From positions 1 to 64,000 of the forward strand of contig CAJNYU010001808.1 in the NCBI GenBank assembly GCA_905331475.1: DNA of 64,000 bases, given 5' to 3'. Position numbers and translations under genes: made by a program. Below the pieces are notes generated by a model that worked only from the letters and a program-made list of their open reading frames with translations, was not told where the DNA came from and made no database searches. Positions 48,133-58,846 of this stretch are shown here, one piece after another (within the stretch, counting starts at the first letter, position 1; every line of letters begins with the position of its first letter). This stretch comes from Rotaria socialis (taxonomy: Eukaryota > Rotifera > Eurotatoria > Philodinida > Philodinidae).

Positions 48133-51100
48133 TTAAATTACAGTAGGTTTATTATCTAGTTTAACATCTATTTGCTTGTATAGTTTAGCCATTTGTTTTC
48201 GTTTTTCTACTTGTATTGAATCATGATATGTAAATACCTAAAAAAATAGATTTTGTTTTATATATCGAACATGAAAAATTATATTTCAATACTTACAAGA
48301 TAGAGATACGTTAATTTTAAGTGAAGAGTTTCTTGGAAACTAATAAATATATCTTTGGCCAAAAGTAGCAAATGTTCAGCTTCAGATGAATCTAAAATAA
48401 TCAATCGAATAGGCAAATAGTCGATGTGTAGAAGATTTAGTAACTCTGTTGGATTGTAATTTGTAAGAAATATTAGAGGATGAAATCGAATAAGAAAACA
48501 TTCGACTAAATTGTTCAAAAATATAAAAGATTCAAAGTCGTGACCATTCTCGTTATTCTCAATCTGTCGAATTTCTTCAAACGCTCTTAAATATATCATT
48601 TATTAGTTAATTCTACAGCCATAATAAATTACAATCAATCACATATCTATCTTCATGATATCGATCTCTCAAAAACTGCGAGTTTTAGTAAATTATGCAA
48701 CATAGATTGTATTGAAATAAACGATAAATTCCGAATTCATATTCAATCATGTGATTTCCGTACGCTGTTAAAAATTTTACAATCGAGAATATTGATGTCT
48801 AACTTACAATTAGGATAAACTCGATCATCAGCCATTTCTAATAAATACAATCGACCAAGTAACAATGCACATCGAGCAACATTATAACGATCACCATATT
48901 TTAAAAGTTCAGTAAGACAAAAAGTCAAAATTCGAATAGATTCCTGTGATGTTGTAAAATTTGACTATTATAGAGAACAGAAGGAATATTTTTCATTCAA
49001 AAAAAAAAAGAATTTAATGTACCTTATTTAATTGTACTTCATATAAAAGACAAAGAATTAAATAATGCTGAAGATTGTATTTAATACATAATTGTTTGCA
49101 TTCTTCAAGAAATCCAAGACTTGGTACGAGATCATTTTTCTTTGCACAATTTTCAGTTAATAATAATAAAAGTCTTAAGAAAACGTTTGAAAAACAAACC
49201 AATGAAATACTATATATGAATCATTAATTGATTTACTTTATTCTTGATATGAGATCAGATACTTTCTCTTGATTTAATAATTTTTGTAACTCAATCGGAT
49301 CTCGTTGACTATCATCGAGTTCATTTAAATTATGTAAACATATTGCTCGACTAATGATTAAGAAAAATAAAACAATCTTCTTATACAATATAGAAATCAT
49401 CGTACCGTATTTCGTATTCAATTTGTGAATAGTTCGAAAATGTTTTAGCTGTAACCAATGCTCTATCCCATTCATTTCGTCGGCATTGAAGTACAAATTG
49501 AACATCGGCTCGAGCCATATCAATTAAATTATGTGCATTGGTCGATAATTGTACTAAGTCAATACTTTTATTTAACATTTGACTGGCAAGATTGTATTGA
49601 CCCTTTTATTTAAAAATAAAAAACGAATAAGAATTATCATATTTAAAAGCAAAATTATATACTTGATTAAGTATAGCCATAGAAAGATATGAACATGCCA
49701 GAGCATAATAATCTGTATGGCGAAGATGTAAATGTTCAGTATTGTCCAGAACCATTGCAGAATAAAGTAAAACAAAATCACTAGAACGAACAAGTGAAAT
49801 AAGAAGGTTTTTTAAGTTTGAGGAAATTTGCTTTTTGTTTTACTTGTATTGTGCTAAATTCCAAAAAGCTGTTTTATTCAAATAATGTACAGCGGCACGA
49901 TTAATCCAGTTGAAACGTGACTTAACATCTGTTCGTTCAAAATCAGTATCGATTCGTTGTCTAAAAGAATTCAATTTTAATTTCAAAGAGAATAATAACA
50001 AAAAGCTACAAAACATACAATACTGCTGGAAGATTTCCTCGACTCATTAATTGTACCGATGGCCAACTTTCAACACAGACGCAATCATCCTATTGAATAA
50101 AAATGTTTTGTTTATTGAGTTGGATGCGTTTCTAAAACGAAAGCTTACCGTAGTTAAAAATCCTGCTGATGAATTATCAAGTTGTTTAAGATAACGATTA
50201 TCGAGCAATAAAAGATTATCGACTTTTTGAGATGTATTTAATGTTGAAGAAATTAATTGATCCTAAAGAGAATAATTTGCAATAAAATACAAATGTCATG
50301 ATACTATTCTAAATGAAATAAATGTGTTAACAACCTACGTGATTTGTCAGAGATTACTATGCTGAACTTACAGGCCAAGAATTACTAAGATGAGTCCGCT
50401 TCTCGGTCTGTTCGGCACTCTATATTCTTCAATTATATTAATACATTTGAAAAATTAATTTAATAACTAATCGATACCCGTGAAAGTCAGAAAATCACTA
50501 TAGATGGAACAATTTTTTCTAAAAACAGTCATCAACATTTACATTTTATACTTACCACACATAATGGCATAATATCTTTTTCTGATCGTAATAAAGACAT
50601 TGACATTCCATCGTTAAGAGCATTTTTCGCATCGACTCTTCAAAATACAAATACAAAAACAAAAAAAACCTTCTACTGCTATCGAAAGAAAATTGAAGAA
50701 AATTTTACTTAAAATTATAATGAGATAAAAGTGTTGACATATGTAATGCACCAATATCGGATGTTAATTGAAATCCATTTTGTTTATCAAAATAATGATG
50801 TAAATAATAATTTGCTTGAGAATAGTTATTTTTTGAACGTGCTTGAAGATAGTGAACAAATGGCTAACAAGAGAAAAAAAGAGCAACCGAAAGGAAATTA
50901 TTAAACAAGCAATAGTCAATTTACTTACAACTTCAGCTAATTGTGGATAAATCTTTTCAATGGATCGAAGAATTTCTAATTCATAATCATCAACTAATAT
51001 TCCAGCATCCAAACGTAATGCCTAGATTTCTATTGATTTTAAATTGAAAAAACAAACAAACAAACAGACTTACAAGTTTAGTTAACATATACTCAGCTTG

Positions 51101-52155
51101 TTTAATCGATACCGGTATTGTCATTTCTGACGATGAACTAAAACAAAGATAAGAATTTGGAAATATTACATCTTAGTTCGTTAATGCTTACTATTGTTTT
51201 GTTTGAATTCTCAATTCTCGAATTGAAGTATTCTTTTTTATTTCATTTGTCGATTCGAATTCAGTCATCATTTTGTCATCTTTTGGTGGTAACGGACATT
51301 TAAATGTGGATGATCGAAGATATGAATCAACATATCGACTAACATCATTCACAAGTTGTTCGAGACTCGGCGTTGATAACATTTCAAATGAACAAATATG
51401 ACGACGTAGAAAGAGACCTATATTTATAAAGTTGATGAAATTCTTTGTTTTTTTGTTATATCAAAGTTAATCTTACCAACAAGACTCCATCCTTTGATTG
51501 TATAATGTAGTTTATCGGATTGATGACTTAGTTGATTTTCATTGGCAAAATTTGATTCACCACGTTTTTGAATAAATTTTGATAAATCATGAAACAAATC
51601 AATTATGTCTACTAAGGTTGCTTTTGCCAATTTAGCAATGCTAAACAGATTTCTTATCAAATTCTTCAGAGAAAAAATTCACATGAATAGATTTACCTTT
51701 GAGAATATTCAGTAATAAAATCATTATCAGGATAGACTTTTGCTAAATGTTGAATAAGATTTGGTAGCTCCCATTCAAAATTCTATTCAATCAAATAAGT
51801 TCTTATATAAATAATATATTTTCAATATCTTACTCGTGTGAGAAATAATACTAATGATGGTAGAAGAACATCTTCTGTGTAAACAAATTCAGGTGGTGTA
51901 CTTCGTGTTGTTTCTTCTTCTTTCAAAGGTAAACATCGTTGATTCTATTCGTTCAGAAGTAAATATTATTAATATTTTTTCAATCTGATTTATTCTTACT
52001 AGACGACGAAAAATTGTTCGAAATAATTGAAGAAGAATTATTTTACGCGAAGATAGATGTTCACATAAACGTGCATAATCTATAAGACGTACTTCATCGT
52101 GTTGATGATTCATTCCACGATAGTGTATATTAGCATTTGGTCCATTTAAATCCAT
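48133..52155 (-). CDS. ANAPC5: anaphase-promoting complex subunit 5
   Basis: Nineteen exons on the minus strand: 52000-52155, 51834-51944, 51697-51782, 51477-51652, 51192-51417, 51074-51137, 50929-51021, 50709-50863, 50556-50637, 50149-50262, 50019-50089, 49844-49960, 49663-49780, 49406-49602, 49237-49350, 49023-49173, 48808-48964, 48297-48583 and 48133-48237. All phases agree, giving 859 aa; human APC5 is 755. Diagnostic blocks are SLVGLFLRRHICSFEMLS (human VVGLFLR), FVHYLQARSKNNYSQANYYL with LHHYFD, ALHMSTLLSHYNFK, HYLNKTAFWNLAQY and a TPR-like C-terminal half (ALVTAKTFSNY, LEECKQLCIKYNLQHYL). APC5 is a TPR scaffold in the platform of the APC/C, the ubiquitin ligase driving mitotic exit. 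The ATG at 52155 is the first in frame. The exon at 48297-48583 uses an AAGAG acceptor because the upstream AG would create a stop. Confidence 0.88.
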
Positions 52156-52262
52156 CTAAGTATAGTAAACATAAAAAATGAGAGCGTGATTAACTACTTT
52201 TAAAGTGATAATTGAAAATATAATAGAATCTTTTGTTAATCGATGTAGTTTTTGTTCATTAG

Positions 52263-52628
52263 TAGGGATGTAACAATACCATTTGGAGACGCCTAAAGAT
52301 GGTCAATCTTCATAATGAAGATGTACCAATACCAACCAATACGTTGTGTCACTTATAACCAACAAACTTAGCTCTACCTGATAGGAGAATAAAACATACC
52401 AATACCAACAGAAAGTATCCCCAGTATTGGTAAAAAAACGGTAATTTTCACCAATACTCACCAATACTGGGGATAGTTTCTGTTGGTATTGGTATGTTTT
52501 ATTCTCCTATCAGGTAGAGCTAAGTTTGTTGGTTATAGGTGATACAAAGTATTGGTTGGTATTGGCACACCTTCATTATGAAAATTGACCATCTTTAGGT
52601 GTCTCCAAATGGTATTGTTACATCCCTA
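52263..52628. mobile_element. hAT foldback MITE, 366 bp, with perfect 8-bp target duplication
   Basis: The ends read TAGGGATGTAACAATACCAT on both strands, and almost the whole element is two inverted arms of about 175 bp meeting near AAACGGTAATTTTCACC (about 52440). The flanks are ttcattag (52255-52262) and ttcattag (52629-52636), an exact 8-bp duplication. Arms differ at only a few positions, so the insertion or its formation is recent. The TAGGG end and 8-bp duplication identify hAT mobilisation. It lies about 110 bp upstream of the ANAPC5 start. Confidence 0.9.
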
Positions 52629-52636
52629 TTCATTAG

Positions 52637-54240
52637 GAGCGGACTCACGAAAAAATTATATTATTATTAAGAAGTATTTAAAAATATAGCGGACCAATCG
52701 TGGATAATGAATAAAAAGATGTCAGTGATAAACAAATCGAAATCGATTATTTTATTATAACTATCAAGAAAGTTCATTACCATGATCTCTTTCTAGTAGA
52801 AGAGTTTCTATAGCTTAATTATGATTATGAACGAATTGTACATAAAGTTCTTTTGATACTCATTGTGTATATTGGACTATACAGATGTACATACATCTAA
52901 AGTCACCCCGATCGATAAGTTACAGTTTATAGGAATGAAACACTCAATGTATTAGTAAATGGGTTTGTTGTTTTTGATTACTTTCAATTATTTTTTTTTG
53001 ACGATATGTAGACTGTAGAAATGTTGTGTTTTGTTTTGCTGAAAAATTATTACTAGAGAGCCAATCAAGCAAAACTTTGCGGAAATCTTTCATACACAAC
53101 ATTGCATCAATAAAATTCTTCATTCGGTTCGTGCTTGTCAATACATTGATTGCAAATTTCTTCTCTATTTTCTACTAATTAATTTTTCTTATTATTATTA
53201 TGTTAAGAAATTGAAATAATAATATTGTGTTTTTATTTCGTCCCTTGTAAAAAAAAAAGAAACTTCCAGATATCCTTGAAAGTAATTAAAACACAACTCA
53301 TATATTCAATCGGATTGCGTCTATGACAACCGATGACAACACACACATGATTAATACCCGAAATTAATTCCGTCTTGCAACATGAACCTCAGTTTGTAAA
53401 AACAAGCTTTAGAAATATTCTCGATTTGTAGATCAGAAGGAACTTAGGTTTAAGAAGATGAAGGCTTCTCCGTACAAGATTATGTTGTTCTTTCGTACAA
53501 CCACCTACAAAGTGACAGTCAAACAAAAGAAGATACATGAAAAGTGAATTTGTGTTATCAATATGATCAACATTCAATTGATAAACATCTCTATTAAGTC
53601 TTATTGGAAACTATTAGACACTGTCCATAAAACCTTGAACGAGTTGTTATTGAGGGATTCAGAACAATACAATCATATATCGACTATTAAAAAGCAAAGC
53701 AACATTTCATGAAGCATTTTGACGAAGAGCTCTTGGAATGCTCAAATTTCCTTATGGGATTACTTAAAGTGTCAGAGGAATGAATTCTATAGTTGAAAAG
53801 GAACCGATCGAAACAAGTGAAGTATATTCAGTTATCAGCTGCTCAATGCATATTTAAATCGTTTGAAATCCAATTATAATATCAGTAGTGTTACGATGTC
53901 TGAATGTGAAACGGCGATGAAAAACAGGCAGATGATCTTGAATACAATCGATGGCAATCACCAGATATGAAGACTATTTTTTGTTCGTGTACATAAAAGT
54001 GCTTCTATCGATAAATAAGAATCGAAATTCTCGAAGAAAATAATGACTAGATTAACGTAAAATAAGTAAAACAAACGTACGAAGTATACACTATCAACAC
54101 CCTCTATCGTTACAACAAACTTAAGAAATCAAGTAAATAGTCAATGTCAATAAAGCGAACAATGGCTGAGCTACACTACAGTCACCTGAGTTGTGTTTGG
54201 CATTTTCTCATTTTCTTTTGTAACAATCACTGGCCATTGA
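52637..54240. other. spacer without supported genes
   Basis: Short minus-strand frames at 52944-53141 and 53389-53577 show no recognisable family. I see no repeats or RNA genes. Confidence 0.4.
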
Positions 54241-54744
54241 ATGGCTTCGGAGAATAATTCTATCAGGGACAACCGTGCGTACAGCACAGATTTAAAAGGA
54301 TCTCAACTGCAAGAAAATGCTCGTCGTCCGTCGAATTCGTCGAGTGCCGATCGAAACAACGTCAAGGCACAATCTCGACCACAATCGAATTCGTCGAGTG
54401 CTGATCGAGACAACGTCAAGCCACAATCTCGACCACAATCGACAATTAAAGTTGTTGAAACTGTACCGATCGATCCGGACTATATGATAATCAGTGGCCA
54501 TTTGCGTAGTAGCGTCTGTTTTGGTTATCCTGTTGCGCGAAGTAGCCATGCAAAACTAGTGCACAATGCTCAAATATTCAAAGAGCATTTTGAAATGGTT
54601 GCCTCGGAGCAACGAAGACACCCACATTCGTTTCGTCGTAAAAAGGATTGGCTCGGTCGATGGACCGAGGCGAACATCACAAGACAACGTCTCGTAAAAG
54701 AACTGCTTGAAATGCAAAAGAAGACAACTACTCCCAGTGGCTAA
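54241..54744 (+). CDS. orphan single-exon basic protein with 18-residue internal repeat
   Basis: Open ATG frame of 167 codons, more GC-rich than its flanks, with no intron. Residues about 30-66 hold two near-identical 18-residue units, each NSSSADR(N/D)NVK(A/P)QSRPQS, encoded by a 54-bp direct repeat. The C-terminal half is different: charged, with FGYPVARSSHAKLVHNAQ and a basic helix-like end with KKDWLGRWTEANITRQRLV. There is no signal peptide and no membrane segment. I do not recognise the family. The low-complexity N-terminus and a compact charged C-terminus could mean a lineage-specific gene. Codon use looks coding (third positions vary between the two repeat units). Confidence 0.6.
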   Translation: MASENNSIRDNRAYSTDLKGSQLQENARRPSNSSSADRNNVKAQSRPQSNSSSADRDNVKPQSRPQSTIKVVETVPIDPDYMIISGHLRSSVCFGYPVARSSHAKLVHNAQIFKEHFEMVASEQRRHPHSFRRKKDWLGRWTEANITRQRLVKELLEMQKKTTTPSG

Positions 54745-56082
54745 CAGTAGAGATACTGAAATACATCAATGTACTTTTCGATCGATCGGGACGAAATACT
54801 GATGGTATGAGAACTTACTTGACGAACAAGAAAAGTACGAACAAAAGAGAATACACAAATAGGTCAGAGATCATGAGAGAGAGAGAGAGTAGCTAAAATA
54901 AATAGAAGCACAACATTAATGAACAAAGCAAATGGAAAGAAATAGAGTAGAGTAATAATTTGAACAATTGAATAGTGATTTGTCGGAGAAAATAAGCAAA
55001 ATAACTAGTTGAAAGGATTCTTTGTTGTTGACAGGCAATCGCAACATTCATAATTCTGTGGTTAAAGTCGGATTCATCTATCTATCTTTCTATGCGCACC
55101 AACCACTAGCTACGATCATGTCCACATTGTCAAGTCATGCTCACGGTTAATAAGCACCTGGTAGCATCTCAAAATATATAAGATTTTACATAGTTGTGCT
55201 GATAGTAACCGCTCTTGTTACTTGAGTCAATCGATATTGCAAATCAGTTTTGCCTTTCGCTTTTGTTGCTATTGTTACTTCAAAAAACGAGACTACCAAC
55301 CGATCATTACGTGTGAACGGCTACGTTATCAGACTGGCCGACTGCATCCTTTCCGTAAGGAATGTAAGAATTCTATGTGTTTTTCAGAATGTATATCAGA
55401 TTATGTTTGGATTGGGAATTTTGATGTTATTTTATGGTTTTTGGGGGGGACTCAGGTGTAACTAACTAGATTTATTCTTCATCACGTCAGCCATACTAGA
55501 CACTTGGGAGTGTATGAACTTTCATTAGCAGTTCTACTAAATGAATCTGATATTGTACTCGGATTGAGTCATATAAAAGAGGGCATGCCGATTGGATGTT
55601 GATTCACGGTTCCTATTGACACTTTTCTGCGAGAAAAAAATATTTATAATAAAACTCGCTTGTGATATATTGCCGTAATCAGAAGGATCTAATTCAAGAG
55701 CTGTTGACTAAATGCAATGGTGGTTCGACGATTTTCTATGATTTCTGCTAATGAATCAAGTTCTTTAATTAGCGATCATCACTGGCACACGCATCGATGT
55801 GGCAACTATGATTAATTTTAACGAATTATTCGCTGTTTTTGTTCAGTTCCATCACTGTGTAATGTTCTTGTACGCATACTCAAGCAATTACAATCATGAT
55901 CATTTAGCAACCATTCTACTTAAAGGACAGCTTGATGAAATCTATACTTTGCGTATCAACAATAGTTTCAAGGTTAAAAATAGGGCAGTGTCAAACATGG
56001 ACTTTCATGTATCCAATAAATCAATTTCATAGTATTCTCTTCAATTTTATTCACTAAAATCAAGAAAAACAGATCTCATATA
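54745..56082. other. spacer between the orphan gene and the GTPase pseudogene
   Basis: It includes a GAGA run (about 54872-54890). Two overlapping plus-strand frames at 55222-55465 and one at 55799-56032 lack any recognisable feature and are not called. Confidence 0.35.
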
Positions 56083-56889
56083 TCAATTGGCTTGTCTGTC
56101 AACAGCTCGACGAAGAAAATCATCAATAACAATTTCGTTTGTTTGTGGAAGTAAGATGTATGATCCATCTGATTTCAATCGATTGAATGTACTTTTAGCT
56201 TTTTCTATGAAGATCTCTTTGGCAACAGCAGCAAATATATCCGTTATGTATACTTTATCGGAATTTTTCGAAGTCATGTCTGTGATCATTCGAAGTAATT
56301 GTTTGATAGTCTCATCTTTCTGCTCCTTGACCTTACTATTAAAGCAGAGATAGCGTTGATCGCATCGTTTGAGAAGTTGATCTAATCGATGAGTTTGCGG
56401 TAATTGTGATAAATATATATCTAATGTGATTTCTTCGTCCTCAAATTCATCACCATGCGTGAAAATAATGATCGTATGATTGATTGCCGTTTGACCAAAG
56501 ATTTCGCTTAGACAATCGGCTGCTTGTTTTTCTTAGGCTGTCAGCTGTTCATTCATATGCTGTACCAAACTCATGTTGTATTGCCTTGTATGCTATATTA
56601 GGATCAAGAAATTCCGGTGTATCCACAAGAAATAATCTTTTCTGTTCGAAGTCTCGAGCACCATAAGCACATTTCGTTGTGACACCAATAGGACTCTTTC
56701 CAGACTTGAGATATTTCTCATCAAGTATGATATTACCGACTGAAATTTTGCCTTTATCAGCAAACAAATCAACTCTTTAGGATAGTTTCAATGTATATGC
56801 TTCACCTGTGCCAGTTCTACCGAGTAAAATCGTCCGAATTTCATTATCTGCTTCAGTTGCTAGAGATTTGATTTGAGTAGTACTCGCTA
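56083..56889 (-). pseudogene. AIG1/GIMAP-type GTPase pseudogene
   Basis: Reading the minus strand from 56889, the frame starts with RTILLGRTGTGEAYT, which matches the AIG1 P-loop G-K-T-G-x-G-K-S-x-T but has Glu and Ala in place of the catalytic Lys-Ser. An in-frame TAA follows at 56777-56779. The next block holds GVTTKCAYGARDFE and the Walker-B-like FLVDTPEFLD, then a stop and a frame change at about 56530-56550. The last block contains HTIIIFTHGDEFEDEEI, which carries the AIG1 TxGDE-like motif, and continues to 56083. GIMAP-like GTPases are membrane-associated GTP-binding proteins that are numerous in bdelloids. Two stops, a frameshift and a broken P-loop make this copy dead. Confidence 0.85.
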
Positions 56890-57260
56890 TCTTCAACCTA
56901 CAATATCGCAATCATTGATACATCATAGAAAATAAGAAATAAAATATTTAAACAAGAGCATTTACTACAAAGCACAACAGAGCTTGCTTGACTTCTTTTT
57001 GGTAAAATAGCATAATTCTATTTTATTTGTTATAGACGATGAACATAGTTGGATAATCATGTCTTTATTCTAGTCTAATTCTGGCATATATACTAAGTAA
57101 AGAAAACCCTGAACATTTGTTTCTTCAAACATCTCACTAAAGCATGTTTTATAAAGAAAACGTATCTGAGAATATTCTTTGTCATATAAAAGGATTCCGT
57201 CTAACGACAACTTTTAGTGTGCAATAAAAATCTTAACGAAACCCGAGACAAATAGAATTT

Positions 57261-57322
57261 GGGTGTGGATGTGGATGTAAGTGAATAATAGTAAAATCCA
57301 CACCCACACCCACACCCACACC
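57261..57322. repeat. interstitial telomere-like repeats, TGTGGG type, in two orientations
   Basis: On the plus strand 57262-57278 reads GTGTGGATGTGGATG. At 57298-57322 the complementary strand has four tandem TGTGGG-like units (CCACACCCACACCCACACC on plus). As I recall, TGTGGG is the telomeric repeat reported for bdelloid rotifers. The two blocks face each other across about 20 bp of AT-rich sequence. Confidence 0.7.
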
Positions 57323-57480
57323 GTTGTCCATCTTCATTTTAATCGTTGCTATCGCATGTAAAAATTAAATGTCGAAATACTTCATTGGGTTGTTCGGAAG
57401 TTTTATCTTATGATTCGTTAGAACAATACGAAAAGTTTAAATGTAAATACTTGATTCCAACATGTTCCGAATGCATGCAG

Positions 57481-57794
57481 CCCATGTAAAAAAATTGGAT
57501 TAGTAATCAAATTAAAAATCTATTATAATGGCACTATTTTTATCTGATTTTATTCAGATTTTTCAACCTCAAACGGCAGATTATTTTTGATTTTGATCTT
57601 ATTTTAATCGATTATAATAGTTTCGTAGGTAATCAATTAAAATTGATTAAAACAGAAGCAAAACCAAAAATAATGTGCCTTTTAAGGTTGACAAATCTGA
57701 TTAAAATCAGATTATAATAGTGCCACTAAAATAGATTTCCAATCGCGTCAAAATCAATTACAATCAAATTTTTTACGATTTTGTTTTACATGGG
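57481..57794. mobile_element. 314 bp foldback MITE
   Basis: CCCATGTAAAA at the left is mirrored by TTTTACATGGG at the right. Inverted similarity continues through most of the element (TCTATT.TA.TGGCACTAT, TTTCAACCT, ATTATTTTTG). No target duplication is obvious and no coding frame is present. Confidence 0.75.
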
Positions 57795-58846
57795 AAACAA
57801 TACTTGTATCAAAATTCAACGAACATATTCAACTATCTGGTAACTGTGCTTCATGTCAAATTCGATGTACAATTTGTTAATCGTTTATTACAAAACGAAA
57901 TAGTTTTAGAGATCATTTTCAGGAATGTTCCATGAATAGATTGAAGAATGTGTTTGCTGAAATAGCTAGATCTCGAACGACAACAACAAACATTGCCTTT
58001 AACTACAGAGCAAAGAAATCTATCGTTGCTTCAAAAAGTATCCAATACATTATATTTGACTGAAGAACAACGGCTAAATCTACGATTATCACCGAATTTA
58101 GTTGATGTTGATATGATCCGACAAGCACAAGAACGTGAATGTGGTCGTTTGCATCATATATTGTTAATGATAGTATTTATTTTGTGTAACTGGAGAAAAG
58201 CGCCATGTCTTCTTTAGATTATTTCGTTTTCTGATTTTCTAGAAATCAGTATCTTTACCTTTTGATATATATTTGACGTGCCTACGTTGCATTTGCAAAA
58301 TACATCTGTGAAGACATCTCTCTTATTACACTATATTGCTACTCGTTAGGCTTAGTCATGTCGCACATTTTCGAGTGTCTCTCCGATAAATACATTGTAT
58401 TCTCTTTCGTACTGATACTTTTTTTGTTTGGTTGTTCAATGCGAGGACCATTAAAAGCGCTTGAATTTAGTGCAACGAGAAATCATATTATAGTCAGTAT
58501 TAGTACATCTTTTTATCATCTTCTATTTACGAGATTCTATCCAAATCAACACAGCAAACAATCCAATTTAATGATTATTTAGCAAAGCTTATCACATATG
58601 TCTATGATATATTTATAGAGCATTTCAAATATAATGAATTGACGTCTTTTTTAATTGTTTTGCTCTGTGAGATTTTATTTTTGCGTCATACAAAAAACAA
58701 CATCCTTGCTAAAAAAATAACACAAAATCAAGTTGTTGATAGTTTTTTGAGATTTCTTATTGAGAAAAACAATTTCAACACAACGAAAGTGATTTTAGAA
58801 AGATAATATTTTTCATGCGTATTGATTAGTTTCAAGGAAAATAGAT
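57795..58846. other. spacer with uncertain open frames
   Basis: A Cys-rich stretch at about 57840-57990 followed by a 75-codon frame (57993-58217), and a frame of about 98 codons without ATG at about 58510-58806, could be gene fragments. I cannot assign either to a family, and such lengths occur by chance in DNA this AT-rich. Confidence 0.3.

Noticed and set aside
55222..55465. Two overlapping plus-strand frames
   Set aside because: Two frames are open at once and neither shows a family, codon or splice signal.
57840..58217. Cys/His-rich stretch and a following 75-codon frame, considered as a TRIM/B-box fragment
   Set aside because: Zinc-ligand spacing does not match a known finger, and a stop separates the parts. 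Left as uncertain spacer.
58510..58806. Open frame of about 98 codons without ATG
   Set aside because: Expected a few times by chance at this base composition. No recognisable protein.
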